A DNA stretch of 64,000 nt, from NCBI GenBank assembly GCA_025345505.1, contig JANVCC010000013.1, forward strand, positions 2,092,728-2,156,727, written 5' to 3'. This stretch comes from Todiramphus chloris collaris. Its lineage: Eukaryota > Chordata > Aves > Coraciiformes > Alcedinidae. The translations under genes and the position numbers were made by a program. The notes below the pieces were generated by a model. It was given only the letters and a program-made list of their open reading frames with translations, had not been told where the DNA came from and searched no databases. The stretch's first letter is position 1. Each line of letters opens with the position of its first letter. This document shows positions 35,560 to 45,900 of the stretch, piece after piece.

Positions 35560-35695
35560 AAATCAGTGTGTGTGCACCCGAGTGCACATGTTTGGACACG
35601 CGTGTTCTGCTCGTGTGCTCCATGTGTAAGTGGGATCGCATGTGCGCAGGTCCAGGGATGCACATGCGTGAGTGTGTTGGGGCAGCTGCAGCCCA
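35560..35695. repeat. TG/CA-rich alternating purine-pyrimidine tract
   Basis: Degenerate GTGTGTGCACCCGAGTGCACATG, CACGCGTG and CATGCGTGAGTGTG. It is a Z-DNA-prone low-complexity stretch. Confidence 0.5.
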
Positions 35696-35867
35696 GCATG
35701 GGCTCCTCTGCAGCTCCAGGCCCCTCTCAGGAGACTCCCAGGGAATGGAACAAGTAGAAACGGGGAGTTTTGAGTCATGGTGATGCACATCTGCTGCAGG
35801 AAATGAAAGCCACCCTTGGATGCAGCAGCCATATTCCACCTGGGCTTTATTCTCCACCAGCAGAGAA

Positions 35868-36575
35868 ACATAGAAACATAGAATCATTTTGGTTGGAAGA
35901 GATCTTTAAGATCATCAAGTCCAACCACTAAACCAGCACTGCCAGGTCACCACTAAACCATGGCCCTCAGCACCACAGCTCCATGGCTTTGAAACCCCTC
36001 CAGGGATGGGGACTCCACCACTGCCCTGGGCAGCCTGGGACAGGCCTTGACAGCCCTTATGGGGAAGAAATTGTTCCTCATGTCCAACCTAAACCTCCCC
36101 TGGAGCAACTTGAGGCCGTTTCCTCTTGTCCTGTTGCTTGTTTCTTTGGAGAAGAGACCAACCCCCACCTGGCTCCAACCTCCTTGTCGAGTTGTTGAGA
36201 GCGAGAAGGTCTCCCCTGAGCCTCCTTTTCTCCAGGTTCAGCAAACCCAGGTCCCTCAGCTGCTCCTCACAAGACGTTCTCATGCCATATTTAGACGAAA
36301 AAAAAAAAGCCCGTGGTGGGAGGTTTGGAAACTGGAGGAAGAAGCTGGGAATTGGATTGTTCTTTGTCACCAGGAAGGTGTGATGGTGAAGACTGTGACA
36401 ATCCCTGCCCTAGTCCTGCTGGCCACACTATGCTGATCCGAGACAGAATGGTGGTGGCCTTCTTGGCTACCTGGGCACACACTGGTTCATCTTCAGCTGC
36501 CTGTAGACCAGCACCTTCAGGTCCTTTTCCACTAGGCAATTTTCAGCCACTCTGCCCCAAGCCTGGAGCTCTGTA
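35868..36575 (-). mobile_element. CR1 LINE fragment, minus, interrupted
   Basis: Reversed tail ACATAGAATCATTTTGGTTG, then the standard blocks to GCTGCTCCTCACAAGAC (about 36274). About 110 bp of unrelated sequence with an A run follow (36285-36395), then CR1 resumes at AATCCCTGCCCTAGTCCTGC and continues to the GTCCTTTTCCACTAGGCAAT block. Confidence 0.88.
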
Positions 36576-37879
36576 TGGGCTCTGTCTCCTCCTCAAAACC
36601 AGGTCTGGCTGCAGGATCAATCCAGGGCTCTGCTGAGTCAGTAATTATATATTTATGTGTGTCCCACATTGCTCACGTGTCTCTGGGGATCCTATCCTGC
36701 TTCCTCCGTGCTGGACCCAGACACAGACAGGGTCAGAGCAGAGATGTCTCCAGGCTGACGACCCAGGAACATCACCATGGGGTGGTGGAGATGGGAGAGA
36801 GATTGAAAGGTCTGTTGTTTTCAAATAAATGCAAATTGATGTCAGCTTAATGGAGAAAGACAAGCCCAGCTCCTCCTCTCAGTGGGTAAAATCCAGCTGG
36901 CAGGGCTAGGAGCTGGGGCCCCGCACCAGCACCCCAGGGGGTTGCCAAAATCCCACCATGCAGCACCAGTGCCCTTGCCCCACAGCCTCCTCATCAGCCC
37001 AGGCCTGGAAACATGAGTGCTTGGGTTTCCCCAGCATCCTTCCCCAAGTGCCAGACTCTCCTGTCTCCTGGATGTAATGACACCAAGAAAATCCCATTTT
37101 TGGCTCCTGCCTCCACCACCGACTAGCCTTGGCCACCATGGCTCTTTGGTACTCTGGCCTAGCCAAGCCAAGGACAACCACCCCAAGCAAACACCTCCTT
37201 CTCTATCCTCCCACAGTGCCAAGTCCTCAACATCCATCACCAGCACCCAGCACCGAGCCCCCCCAGCGCTGCTGGCACCCCACGGGAGTCGGGAAAGACA
37301 GATCCCGCCATCCCATGGGACACCAGCACCCTGCCCACGGGCAGCATTTCTCCAGGCACAACCCACCTCTGCAGCCCTTCTCCCCCGTGCCTGATCGACA
37401 TTTATTTAGTTCTTTAAATCTTTTATTTTTCCTATTAAGCCAGGAGGGGGAGTGGGCGGCCGCTGGGGAGGGAGGAGGGGAGCGCAGGGAGCATGGGGAT
37501 GTAGAAAAGGCTTCAAGCCTTCAAGGCTCTTCCCCTGGCCCATCGTTTTATGCTCTTAAAAGCCTCCAAGCAGCTCTTCTCCCCCTTCTCCACCATCATT
37601 CCACTGCTCTGGCTGGACTGGAAATAAGTGGAGCTGCTGGGTGGGTGGAGGGTCCTCAGTGCTGGGTCAGGGAGCAGAGCTGATGGTTGTATTTTCAGTA
37701 GGTTTCCCAAAATTGTTCCCCAGTTTGAGCCCATTTTGTGGATGGATAAACTGAGAGCAGATGGAGGTGGTGACCCTCCAGTCCCGATCACCCCTCAGTA
37801 GTATCCCAATCAAGGAAGCAGCTCCACGGTCCAATTAAAAAACAAAAACAGGGATGGGGACAAGGCAAGAGGGAAAGAA

Positions 37880-37903
37880 GGGGGGGGGGGGGGGGGGGGG
37901 GGG
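37880..37903. repeat. Poly-G run (24 bp)
   Basis: A pure G run in intergenic sequence. Confidence 0.85.
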
Positions 37904-38337
37904 AATGCAAGAGAGGCTGAAAAAAGCTGGTGACAGTTTAATGGGGCGGCTGATGAAATAATGACTGTTTTAAAGTCTGCTGGAGTGTGGCTGCGCCTCT
38001 ATTAAATCTGGGAGCTGATAATGTGCTGAGTTCATCACAGGGACGGGGGGAGGAGAGCATCCACTCAGTGGTACACGATGCTGGGCATGCACGGGGGTCA
38101 CAGCTGGCCCAACATGGGGGGGACCCACGGCTGTTGCAGCATCATGCTGGACCTCCTATTTAAGGTACTCAAGATGAAGAGGGTGAAGGAGGGGTGGTCC
38201 CATACCCCCCAAAAGGGTGCATGTGTCTGGGTGCATGAAGCCTCTCCCATTCCTGTCAGTCCCCCAGGACCTTCAGGGTCACTTCGGTGGCCCCTGAGCC
38301 ATTTCCTGACCAGGATTTTTTACAGGGGTCTGGGAAA

Positions 38338-38468
38338 TCAGCATCCCAGGAATGGCAGCACCCAGACTAAGCAGCACCCAGGGCAGGCAGCATCCAAACC
38401 AGGCAGCGCCTGGACCAGGCAACACCCTGGGCAGGCAGCATCCCAGGTATGGCAGCACCCAGGGCAGA
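38338..38468. repeat. Minisatellite, about 20-bp period
   Basis: About six units of the form GGCAGCAYCCAGRCCAGGCA in head-to-tail order. Confidence 0.75.
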
Positions 38469-39083
38469 GAGTGGGTGCCTGCAACCCTCACATCTCTAGC
38501 CCAGGACCCATGGGGACGTGTTTCAGGAGGGGCACAGCCCAGGATATCAGGATGACATTGCTCAGAAAAGCAAACATTCAGTTGAAATAGCCGTGTATCA
38601 GTGTATTTTATATACTCTGCACACCATGGGGCTGAGGGGTGCCCCGTGCCTCAGTTTCCCCCTCTGCAAAAGGATGAGCCCTCGGGGATTAGCTCTCCAC
38701 CAGCTGAGGGCCAAGGGAAACTGAGCTCCCTAAGCATGGTCCCTGGTGGCACACACATTCTCAGCATGTGCTTTGTGCCACCTTGGCAGTGACTCTTGCG
38801 TGGCATTTGCCTAGCCCACGTATTTGGCACGTAAAATCACCAGTGCTCCTGCTACCACCAGACCGCAGGCAGGGGCAGGGATGCTGCCGGCTCTGCCACA
38901 TGCCCAGTGCTCCCACACCCTGGGAAGAGGCTGTGGGTTCCAGCTGGCGGCTGCAGAGGGGCTTGAAATCAGCCTCACGTGCTAAAACACCGCCAATGTT
39001 GGGGATTTATTAAGTTGTTTGTAAATGACTCCGCAATTAATCACTTGTCTGTGCAAGGTATCACATGGCGCTCGCCTCCGCAG

Positions 39084-39097
39084 CTCTATATATAGAG
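39084..39097. promoter_or_regulatory. TATA-like perfect palindrome (candidate core promoter)
   Basis: CTCTATATATAGAG is a perfect 14-bp palindrome containing TATATATA. It could serve as a TATA box on either strand. It lies in unique sequence about 15.6 kb upstream of the PDE2A3 start and about 3 kb past the ARAP1 3' end. No coding exon is recognised beside it. Confidence 0.25.
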
Positions 39098-39689
39098 GGG
39101 AGGTGTAGGTAGGCTCCATCCATCCCGCTTTTGAGAGACAGGCTCTTGGCTGGGCTTCCTCCCTTCACAGGACCGAGTCTGAGCACGCACCAGCTCGGCG
39201 CAGCTGTGGGGTTGCTGCTGCAAAGCTCCCTGGCTCCTTCACACCTTGCCTGAGCCTGGGGACATTAGATCACGAGGTCCCCAGCATCACTCTTGAATCC
39301 TGGAGGCTCCTGCCTGTTCCGAGCTCCCCTCAGATGGTCCATCAGAAGCTCCCTGAGGTCCAGTCTTTCCCCAAGGAACCAGGATGGAGATGAAGGGACC
39401 TCCAAATCTCATGCTTACAGCATCCAGAATACTGTGGAAACTATAGATATTGATGTTGGCATCAGCCCCAGCCCAAGCCATGGATGTGGCTCAGGGTTTG
39501 GAGCATCTTCTGCCTCACAGCCCCAGAACATGGGATGCCCTCGGAGGGACAAGGCCAACCCTGAAGAGCTACACTGGGGTCTGCTCCCCTTTCTGGGTGC
39601 AGCCTCTCCCACCACATGCTGCCCTCGAGGGCGGTCCAGACACCGATGGTGTGCCGTGGAAACACCACAAACATGTGGGCACCCACCAC

Positions 39690-40020
39690 ACCATGGTCAG
39701 GCTCTAAGTGCAGCTGCAAATGCCCCACATGTGTACCAAAGACGCGCACACGCAAACTGGGGTGCACAAGCATGACCAGACACTGTGGGTGCTGCAGACG
39801 AGCGTGCGTGCAGGGCAAACGTGCCACACAGCACCCATCTGCAGGCATGGAGGGCATGGGCAACACTGCAGACACGTGTTGCAGGCACTGCGCAGGCCCT
39901 GTATGCTCTGAACACTTCACATGCACTGAGCACAAACTCTATGCTCTGAACTGCATTGCATGTGCTGAACACGTGCTGCCCGCACTGAGCACGCACTGCA
40001 TGCACCAGGCACACATGCCT
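39690..40020. repeat. CA-rich degenerate simple repeat
   Basis: Irregular CACACG, GCATGCAC and ACTGAGCACGCACTGCATGC units, including a short tandem of CTGAACAC/CTGAGCAC blocks between 39900 and 40010. Confidence 0.6.
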
Positions 40021-40094
40021 GGATGTCCTGATGAACGAAGGATGGGAAGAAGGAGGACAGATGGACAAGGACGTGATGGGAGGGACACATAGGC

Positions 40095-40260
40095 TGCTGA
40101 CTGATGGATGGAGGGATGGGTGATGGGATTAGTAGGATAGAGGAAGGGATGGATGGAGGGAGGAATGGATGAGTGGTGGAATGGGTGAAGGGATAAAGGG
40201 ACAAACAGAGGGAGAGATGGTGGTGGATGGATGAGGGGACAGAGGGATGAGTATCTGGAC
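40095..40260. repeat. GATGGATGGAGG-type simple repeat
   Basis: Degenerate GGATGGAGGGATGG units, purine-rich on the plus strand. Confidence 0.75.
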
Positions 40261-40284
40261 AAAGTTGAGCACTAATAGCATTTC

Positions 40285-40437
40285 ATGGCACATTCCCTGG
40301 ATGTGTTCAAGGCCAGGTTGGATGGGGCTTTGAGCAACCTGGTCTAGTAGGAGGTGTCCCTGCCCATGGCAGGGGGGTTGGAACTAGATGCTCTTTAAGG
40401 TCCCTTCCAACTCAAACCATTCTATGATTCTATGACC
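40285..40437 (+). mobile_element. CR1 3'-end fragment, plus
   Basis: TGTTCAAGGCCAGGTTGGAT, GGTGTCCCTGCCCATGGCAG and CATTCTATGATTCTATGA are the final about 150 bp of CR1. Confidence 0.92.
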
Positions 40438-40929
40438 ACTGGGGTTTGTTGTCAGGCACCAGCTCCCCTGCCTGCAGAGTCTGGGCACCAGCAGCCCCAT
40501 GAGACCACCTAGCACAGCAGAAAGGGAGAGGGGTCATGGAGACAGGGGTGGAGGAGTGTCTTCCCCTCTTCCCAACCCCCAGATCCTCGCCCAAGCAACA
40601 AGGGGTCCAAGACACCCACAAAGGCATAGCTGAGGCTTTCAGGGGGCTGGTGTTGGGAAGTGGTGGGTATGTGGGTCCATCTCCATCTCCACCACTCCTT
40701 GCAGCACTGCAGGTGACGCCGCCAACGCTGCAAACCCACAGCCCCGGTAGCGCCTGCGGGTGATTGACAGCACTCGCCCACACATGACTCACCACCCAGC
40801 CCCCCGGGGGGGGGCTCAGCACAACAAGGAGGCGGTGGGACACCCCCACCCCGGGCCACCACCACAGGCAGCTCAGCAAGGGACCGATGCTCCAGCCCGT
40901 GGAGCCCACTCAGCCCCCTGCATACCCTC

Positions 40930-41040
40930 ATCCCTCCATGCCTACATACCTGTGTCCTTGTGTCCCTGCCTCCACTCCTGCAGCCATCCCTACATCCCTC
41001 CTGCATCCCTGTATCTCTGCATCCCTCCATGCTTGCATTT
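40930..41040. repeat. Short CCCTGCATCCCTCCATG-type tandem repeat
   Basis: About six degenerate units of 12-18 bp rich in CATCCCT and TGTCCCTG. Confidence 0.6.
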
Positions 41041-41254
41041 CCACACATGTGGACCAGGCAGAGAGACCAGGCCACCTCCTACCACCCAGTCTGAGCTCCA
41101 ATGACATTCCCAGCGATAAGGTGGAACTTGAACGGTTTTCATGGTGAGGACCAAGGTCATGGACACCAGCAAGGCATGTGTGGAATCAGCCATGTGCCGT
41201 GGGGCTGACCTGGGTCTCAGGGAGCAATTCCCAGGGCTGCCATTCTCTGGTCGT

Positions 41255-41510
41255 AGGTTTAGGGTGGGGTTTGCCATAGGTTTAGGTTGGATTTGGCCAT
41301 CATTGAGGTGGGTTTAGCATGGATTTGGTTGTGAGTTTAGGGTGGGCTTGGCTGTAGACTGAGGGTGGGGTTGGCCAGGGGTTTGGCTGTGGGTTTAGGG
41401 TGAGTTTGGCTGTTAACTGTAGGGTGGGCTTGAAAGTAGGCTTAGAGTGGGCTTGGCCATGGGTCTAACATGGGTTTGTCTGTGGGTGTAGCATGGGGTG
41501 GCCATGGCTG
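41255..41510. repeat. TTTAGGG-like minisatellite
   Basis: About eleven units of the form GTTTAGGGTGGGYTTGGCTG, with a period of 20-24 bp and local deletions. The core resembles telomeric TTAGGG but is embedded in a longer unit. Confidence 0.75.
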
Positions 41511-42114
41511 CAGCAAGCACAGGGCTGTGGGATACATTGCCAAGCGATACCTGGCACACCATCTGCACCCTAGGTTGCACTCAGCACCCTGCACCGGTCC
41601 TACACAACCCCCAGTGGGTGTCCCCAGAAATGTCCATCTTTCTGGCCCCTCACCTAGCTCTGGCAACCCACAGTGGCCATCCAGCATGGATCCCAAACCA
41701 CTGCCTGTCCCTCCTGCCCTCAAGCACCCCCTCTGCTGCTCCCCATCTCTCTGTGAATGAACAAGCCACCACACCTGGGCAAGTCCCCAGGGCCACTCCC
41801 GTCCTTGCTGGCACCCAACTCACCTGCCCCAGGAGCCACTGTCCATCCTAGCGTGCCAACAACCAGGTGCTGGCACAGTGTCCTGGGCAGGGCTTAGTGA
41901 TCCCAGGGTAGGGCAGAGGACCATTGGACTGAGGTGCCACCACTCTGTCCCTCTGCCACCAGCTCACTACCTGCTCCATATCATCACCCATCATCTCGGG
42001 AGCAGCCAGTGAGTGCATCTAGGACTGTCCCACTGCACCCATAGGCTCACCAGTCCCATCCCCTCCCCCCCCCCCGCCCGGGTCATCACAGCTGGCAGAG
42101 ACCTGGACACCTCC

Positions 42115-42775
42115 AAACCGTTTCCCCAAGACCTTTAATATTGTCAAGAGGCGATGACAGGAAGCAGGGGCAGCTCCTGCTGCCCTCCACCCTGTTCCCC
42201 CCGCCTCCAACAGAGGCTGAAGCCAGGGTGGGGGCGACAGAAGCCAGATGCACCCCCTCCCCCATTTGGAGGGATACAGAGGCTCTTGATGCCCAGCCTG
42301 GCATGGAAGGGACCCCAAGGATGGGATACCCAGGAGTAACGGGATCACCATGATTTGGTCGCATCTCACAGGTGCTGTTCCCACCTGCCTTGTCATTTGA
42401 AAGGAGAGAAATTTAAAAATAGAGGGAGGAAGAGGAAAACGAAGAGCCCCCCCACTGCAAGTCCTGTCCCGCAGCCGTCCTGGGGTGCTCGGCTGGGTTC
42501 TGTCTCTTTGACTGGAGCTTGGAGCAGAAGCAGCAGCCAAAAGCAGCTGGGATGCAGGGTCAGGTGGGCTGGCACTGCCCAGTCCCCTTGGGCTGCACAG
42601 CCATGGGCTCCCAAGACCTGCAGGTGGGTGGCCTCACTGCCACTTCCCCTCCTGGTTGCACGTGGGAGGAGGCGAGAGGGCCAAGTGGAGGCTCCAGAGC
42701 TGGCGGGACCCCCAGTAGGTATCGGGGTGCAGGGCTGATGTGTCTCCCCGAGGGCTGCCCCACTTGCGGATGAAC
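42115..42775 (-). other. ARAP1: ARAP1 terminal 3' UTR exon (predicted)
   Basis: A strong acceptor (pyrimidine-rich sequence ending TTGTGCCGCAG) precedes 42775, and an ATTAAA polyadenylation signal lies at 42139-42134 with GT-rich sequence after it. The donor GTGAGTGA 21 nt downstream of the ARAP1 stop codon would join to this acceptor. The upstream ARAP1 frame does not need this exon. The open stretch in it (RFIRKWGSPRGDT...) has no similarity I recognise. An unspliced 3' UTR reading straight from 42970 is the alternative. Confidence 0.5.
42134..42139 (-). terminator. ARAP1: ATTAAA polyadenylation signal, probably for ARAP1
   Basis: On the minus strand ATTAAA is followed about 20-40 nt later by GT-rich sequence (GGTTTGGAGGTGTCC). 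It is the first such signal downstream of the ARAP1 stop codon that I noticed. Confidence 0.5.
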
Positions 42776-42948
42776 CTGCGGCACAAGCAGAGAGCAAAGT
42801 GTCGGTGAAGGGGGAGGGGCTGCCACCTCCATGTGTCCGTGTCCCCACGCTGGGGCGGCAATGGGGACAGACAGAGCCACTGTCTCCCACCTCCTGGTGC
42901 CTGCCCTGCTTGTACGCCGGGGTGCAGGCAGGGGAGGGGGTCACTCAC

Positions 42949-42987
42949 CCGGTGTGTCACGTCTCCCGCTCAGACGTTTCGCAGGAG
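42949..42987 (-). CDS. ARAP1: ARAP1 last coding exon (stop codon)
   Basis: After the acceptor CCCCAG, CTC CTG CGA AAC GTC TGA encodes LLRNV and stop (42972-42970), identical to the C-terminus known for mammalian ARAP1. The exon probably continues 21 nt of 3' UTR to a donor GTGAGTGA at 42948. Confidence 0.88.
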
Positions 42988-45900
42988 CTGGGGACAGAGA
43001 GCAGAAAGGTCCCTGTTAGTCCTCAGTGTCCTCCACATCTGGGAATCACCCACAGTACCACACCAACACCAGGGGATGGGGCAGAGAACACAGAGCAGGG
43101 CAACCGTGGTGTCCCTCGCAACCTTGGCACATCCTCAGAGGAAGGGGTGCTGCAATGTCAGCCACCCCATCTCATGCTGGGAGACACCCACAGTGCTGCT
43201 CCCTGGGAAACATGATGTGCTGGTCCCTTATTCCAGACCATGCCAGTCACTGCTCCATGGCCCTTGGGGTGCAGAGATCCCCTGCCAGGGCTTGGGGTTC
43301 CAAGCCCGGACTGGAGGAGCAGGCACAGAACGGGCACTGGCACATTCACACCAAGAAGCACAGCCCACGGCAAAGCCCTGAAGGAGCTTCCCTATTGCCC
43401 GCCCTGGTTATAAACCTGAGCCTGGGTGGGGTCCCCCACAGACCTGATCCGGGGGGCAGACATGAAGCAGGGAGCATCAAGTCAGTGACAATGCTGCTCC
43501 CTGCCCTTGGGGAACACTTGAACCCTTGGGGCACCTCTAGATGCCCATTGGGCAATGCACAATTGATGCCAGTGGAGGGACCCCCCCCCCAGAACAGCCA
43601 CATCCTCAGGTTTATAACAGCAACATGAGCCCAAGGAATCAGCTCGGGGATGGTGGGACTGGAGCAGCTCTGTGCCACCACTGGGTCCCATGGCTGAGAA
43701 AGGCTCTGACACCCATGGCCAACACCAGCATGATAGTGGGATGCCTTGGCCAGGATGGCTGTTGCACAGACAGACAGACAACAGAAGGGGCAGCTGATTG
43801 GTGACCAGGACAGTATTTCAGAGAAACCACCCCTGTTATAGGAAAAATCAGGAACCCAGCAACATCCCCACTTCTTGCATCACACAGTTTGGGACACCCC
43901 TGCACCCAGACCACCCACCAGCCCCGATGCCAGCACCCAAAGGATCAGCCATCCCCCCACCCCATCTCTCTCCAGGGAGACCAGAGATTGATGCTGGTAT
44001 ATAAGGAATAGAAACAGGGACAAACTCCCTCTAGAGCTGGGGATCCTCTAGGTGTGTGATGCAGGGGAGATGCAGCCCAACACAGAGGGACCCCCCGCGG
44101 CAGCCCTCGTCTCACTCACGGTTAGAGGGTCAGTAGCAAAAGCAGCCACACTGTTCCTCATCTCGCTCTCATTGCCCCGCAGCGGGATGAGGGAGATGTT
44201 ACCCAACCTGGAGTCCTGATGCGATCGCGATGCCCGAACCTTGGAGGACTCCGAGGGCCACAGGGCCCCGCCATGCTGGGGACACAGGGGACAAGGAGTG
44301 AAGAAGGGCTGGAGACCATCTTTTCTGGGGCACAACAAACCACTGCAACACTCCAGGTGTGGGAATGAGTGGTTGGAAACTGCTTTGTGGAAAGGTATTT
44401 GTGGGGGTGTTGGTCGATACCAGCTGAAGGTGAGCCAGTGTGCCCAGGTGGCCACAGAGGCCACAGGCATCCTGTCTTTGATCAGCACTAGTGTGGCCAG
44501 CAGGACTAAGGCCAGGATTGTCCCCCTGGAGTGGGCACTGGGGAGGCCACACCTTGAATCCTGGGTCCAGTTTTGGGCCCCTCATTCCAAGAAGGACATT
44601 GAGGGGCTGGAGCGTGTCCAGAGAAGGGCAACAGAGCTGGGGAAGGGTCTGAAGCACAAGTGTTGTCAGGAGCAGCTGAGGGACCTGGGGTTGTTGAGCC
44701 TGGAGCAAAGGAGGCTCAGGGGAGACCTTCTCACTCTCCACAACTCCCTGAGAGGAGGCTGGAGACAGATGACGATCACTTTTCTCCTAAGGAACAAGCG
44801 ACTGGACAAGAGGAAATGGCCTGAGGTTGTACCAGAGGAGGTTTAGGTTGGACATGAGGAATAATTTCTTCCCCACAAGGGTTGTCAAGGCCTGTCCCAG
44901 GCTGCCCAGGGCAGTGGTGAAGTCCCCATCCCTGGAGGGGTTTCAAAGCCGTGGAGCTGTGGTGCTGAGGGCCATGGTTTAGTGGTGACCTGGCAGTGCT
45001 GGGTTAATGGTTGGATTTGATCTTAAAGGTGTCTTCCAACTTAAATGGTTCAACGATTCTATGAGGGCTGGAGACTGACTTTTTGGTCCTCAGCCATCTG
45101 GGCACCTCTGCTTCACTCCAGGATGCTGGTATTTAGGGATATTTGGCTACCCTGAAGGGTTTCTGCCAAACAAGACCAAACAAGCCTCCTCAGGGCTGTC
45201 ATCCCACAGGGTGACCTGCTCTTGCTGCCCGCTGTTCCCTGCCCTGTGCCCGCTTCTCACCTGCACATGGAGGAAGGTGGCAAACCACTCCCGCAGATCA
45301 GCCTGGGTGTCACAGCAGAGGTACCTGAGGGGACACAGGGCGTTGGTGGCTGGAGGACACAGTGAGGTGCAGTGGGGCGACATGTGCCTTTGCCCATTTT
45401 GGGGGCACCCAGCTGCTCCAGGCACTGTTGGAACCCAGGCCACTGCTGGACTTGCAGACTGCAGGGGACCAAAGGGGACACAGGCGACAGCCACAGAACC
45501 CAGGGGTATCCTGAGTGGTTCTGCAGGTGCCCAGCCAGGCTGTGCCCACAGCAATGCTCCCCTACATCCCCACAGCAGCATGTCCATCTGTCCCAGGGGC
45601 TGAGTTCAGTGTCCCCATGTCCATCCCTTCCCTTACCATTGCTGCTTCTCGTGCTTCTCATTTTCATAGAAGACCGTAAAGCCCCAGCTAAGGGGGAGAG
45701 AAGGGGAAACATAAAAACCAATGGCCCTGGGCATACTGCCCTCAGCTCTGGGTGTCAAGTACCCCAGCAATCCCCCCAGCTCTGCCAATAGTCCACCCCC
45801 ACAAACACCCTGACCCTGCAAACACCCCATCCCTGAAACCCAACCCCCCCGCCCCCACATCAGGTCCCCATTACATTTTGCAGCTCAACACAGTGAGTCA

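Larger units (their letters stand above)
24101..42110. other. Intergenic region between ARAP1 3' end and PDE2A promoter
   Basis: About 18 kb with no exon I can support on either strand. It carries CR1 fragments in both orientations, simple repeats, homopolymer runs and unique sequence. Open frames above 100 codons here coincide with CR1 (e.g. 32041-32904), the GGGGAA tract, or biased GC-rich sequence, and none has recognisable protein similarity. Unlisted blocks (25.0-25.7, 26.0-27.2, 28.3-28.9, 33.0-33.7, 34.0-35.3, 36.6-37.9, 38.5-39.0 kb) show nothing I can name. Confidence 0.7.

Noticed and set aside
42634-42960. Open frame RFIRKWGSPRGDT... as an extra ARAP1 coding exon
   Set aside because: ARAP1 already ends at LLRNV and stop at 42970. 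This frame has no similarity I recognise and is more simply the 3' UTR exon.
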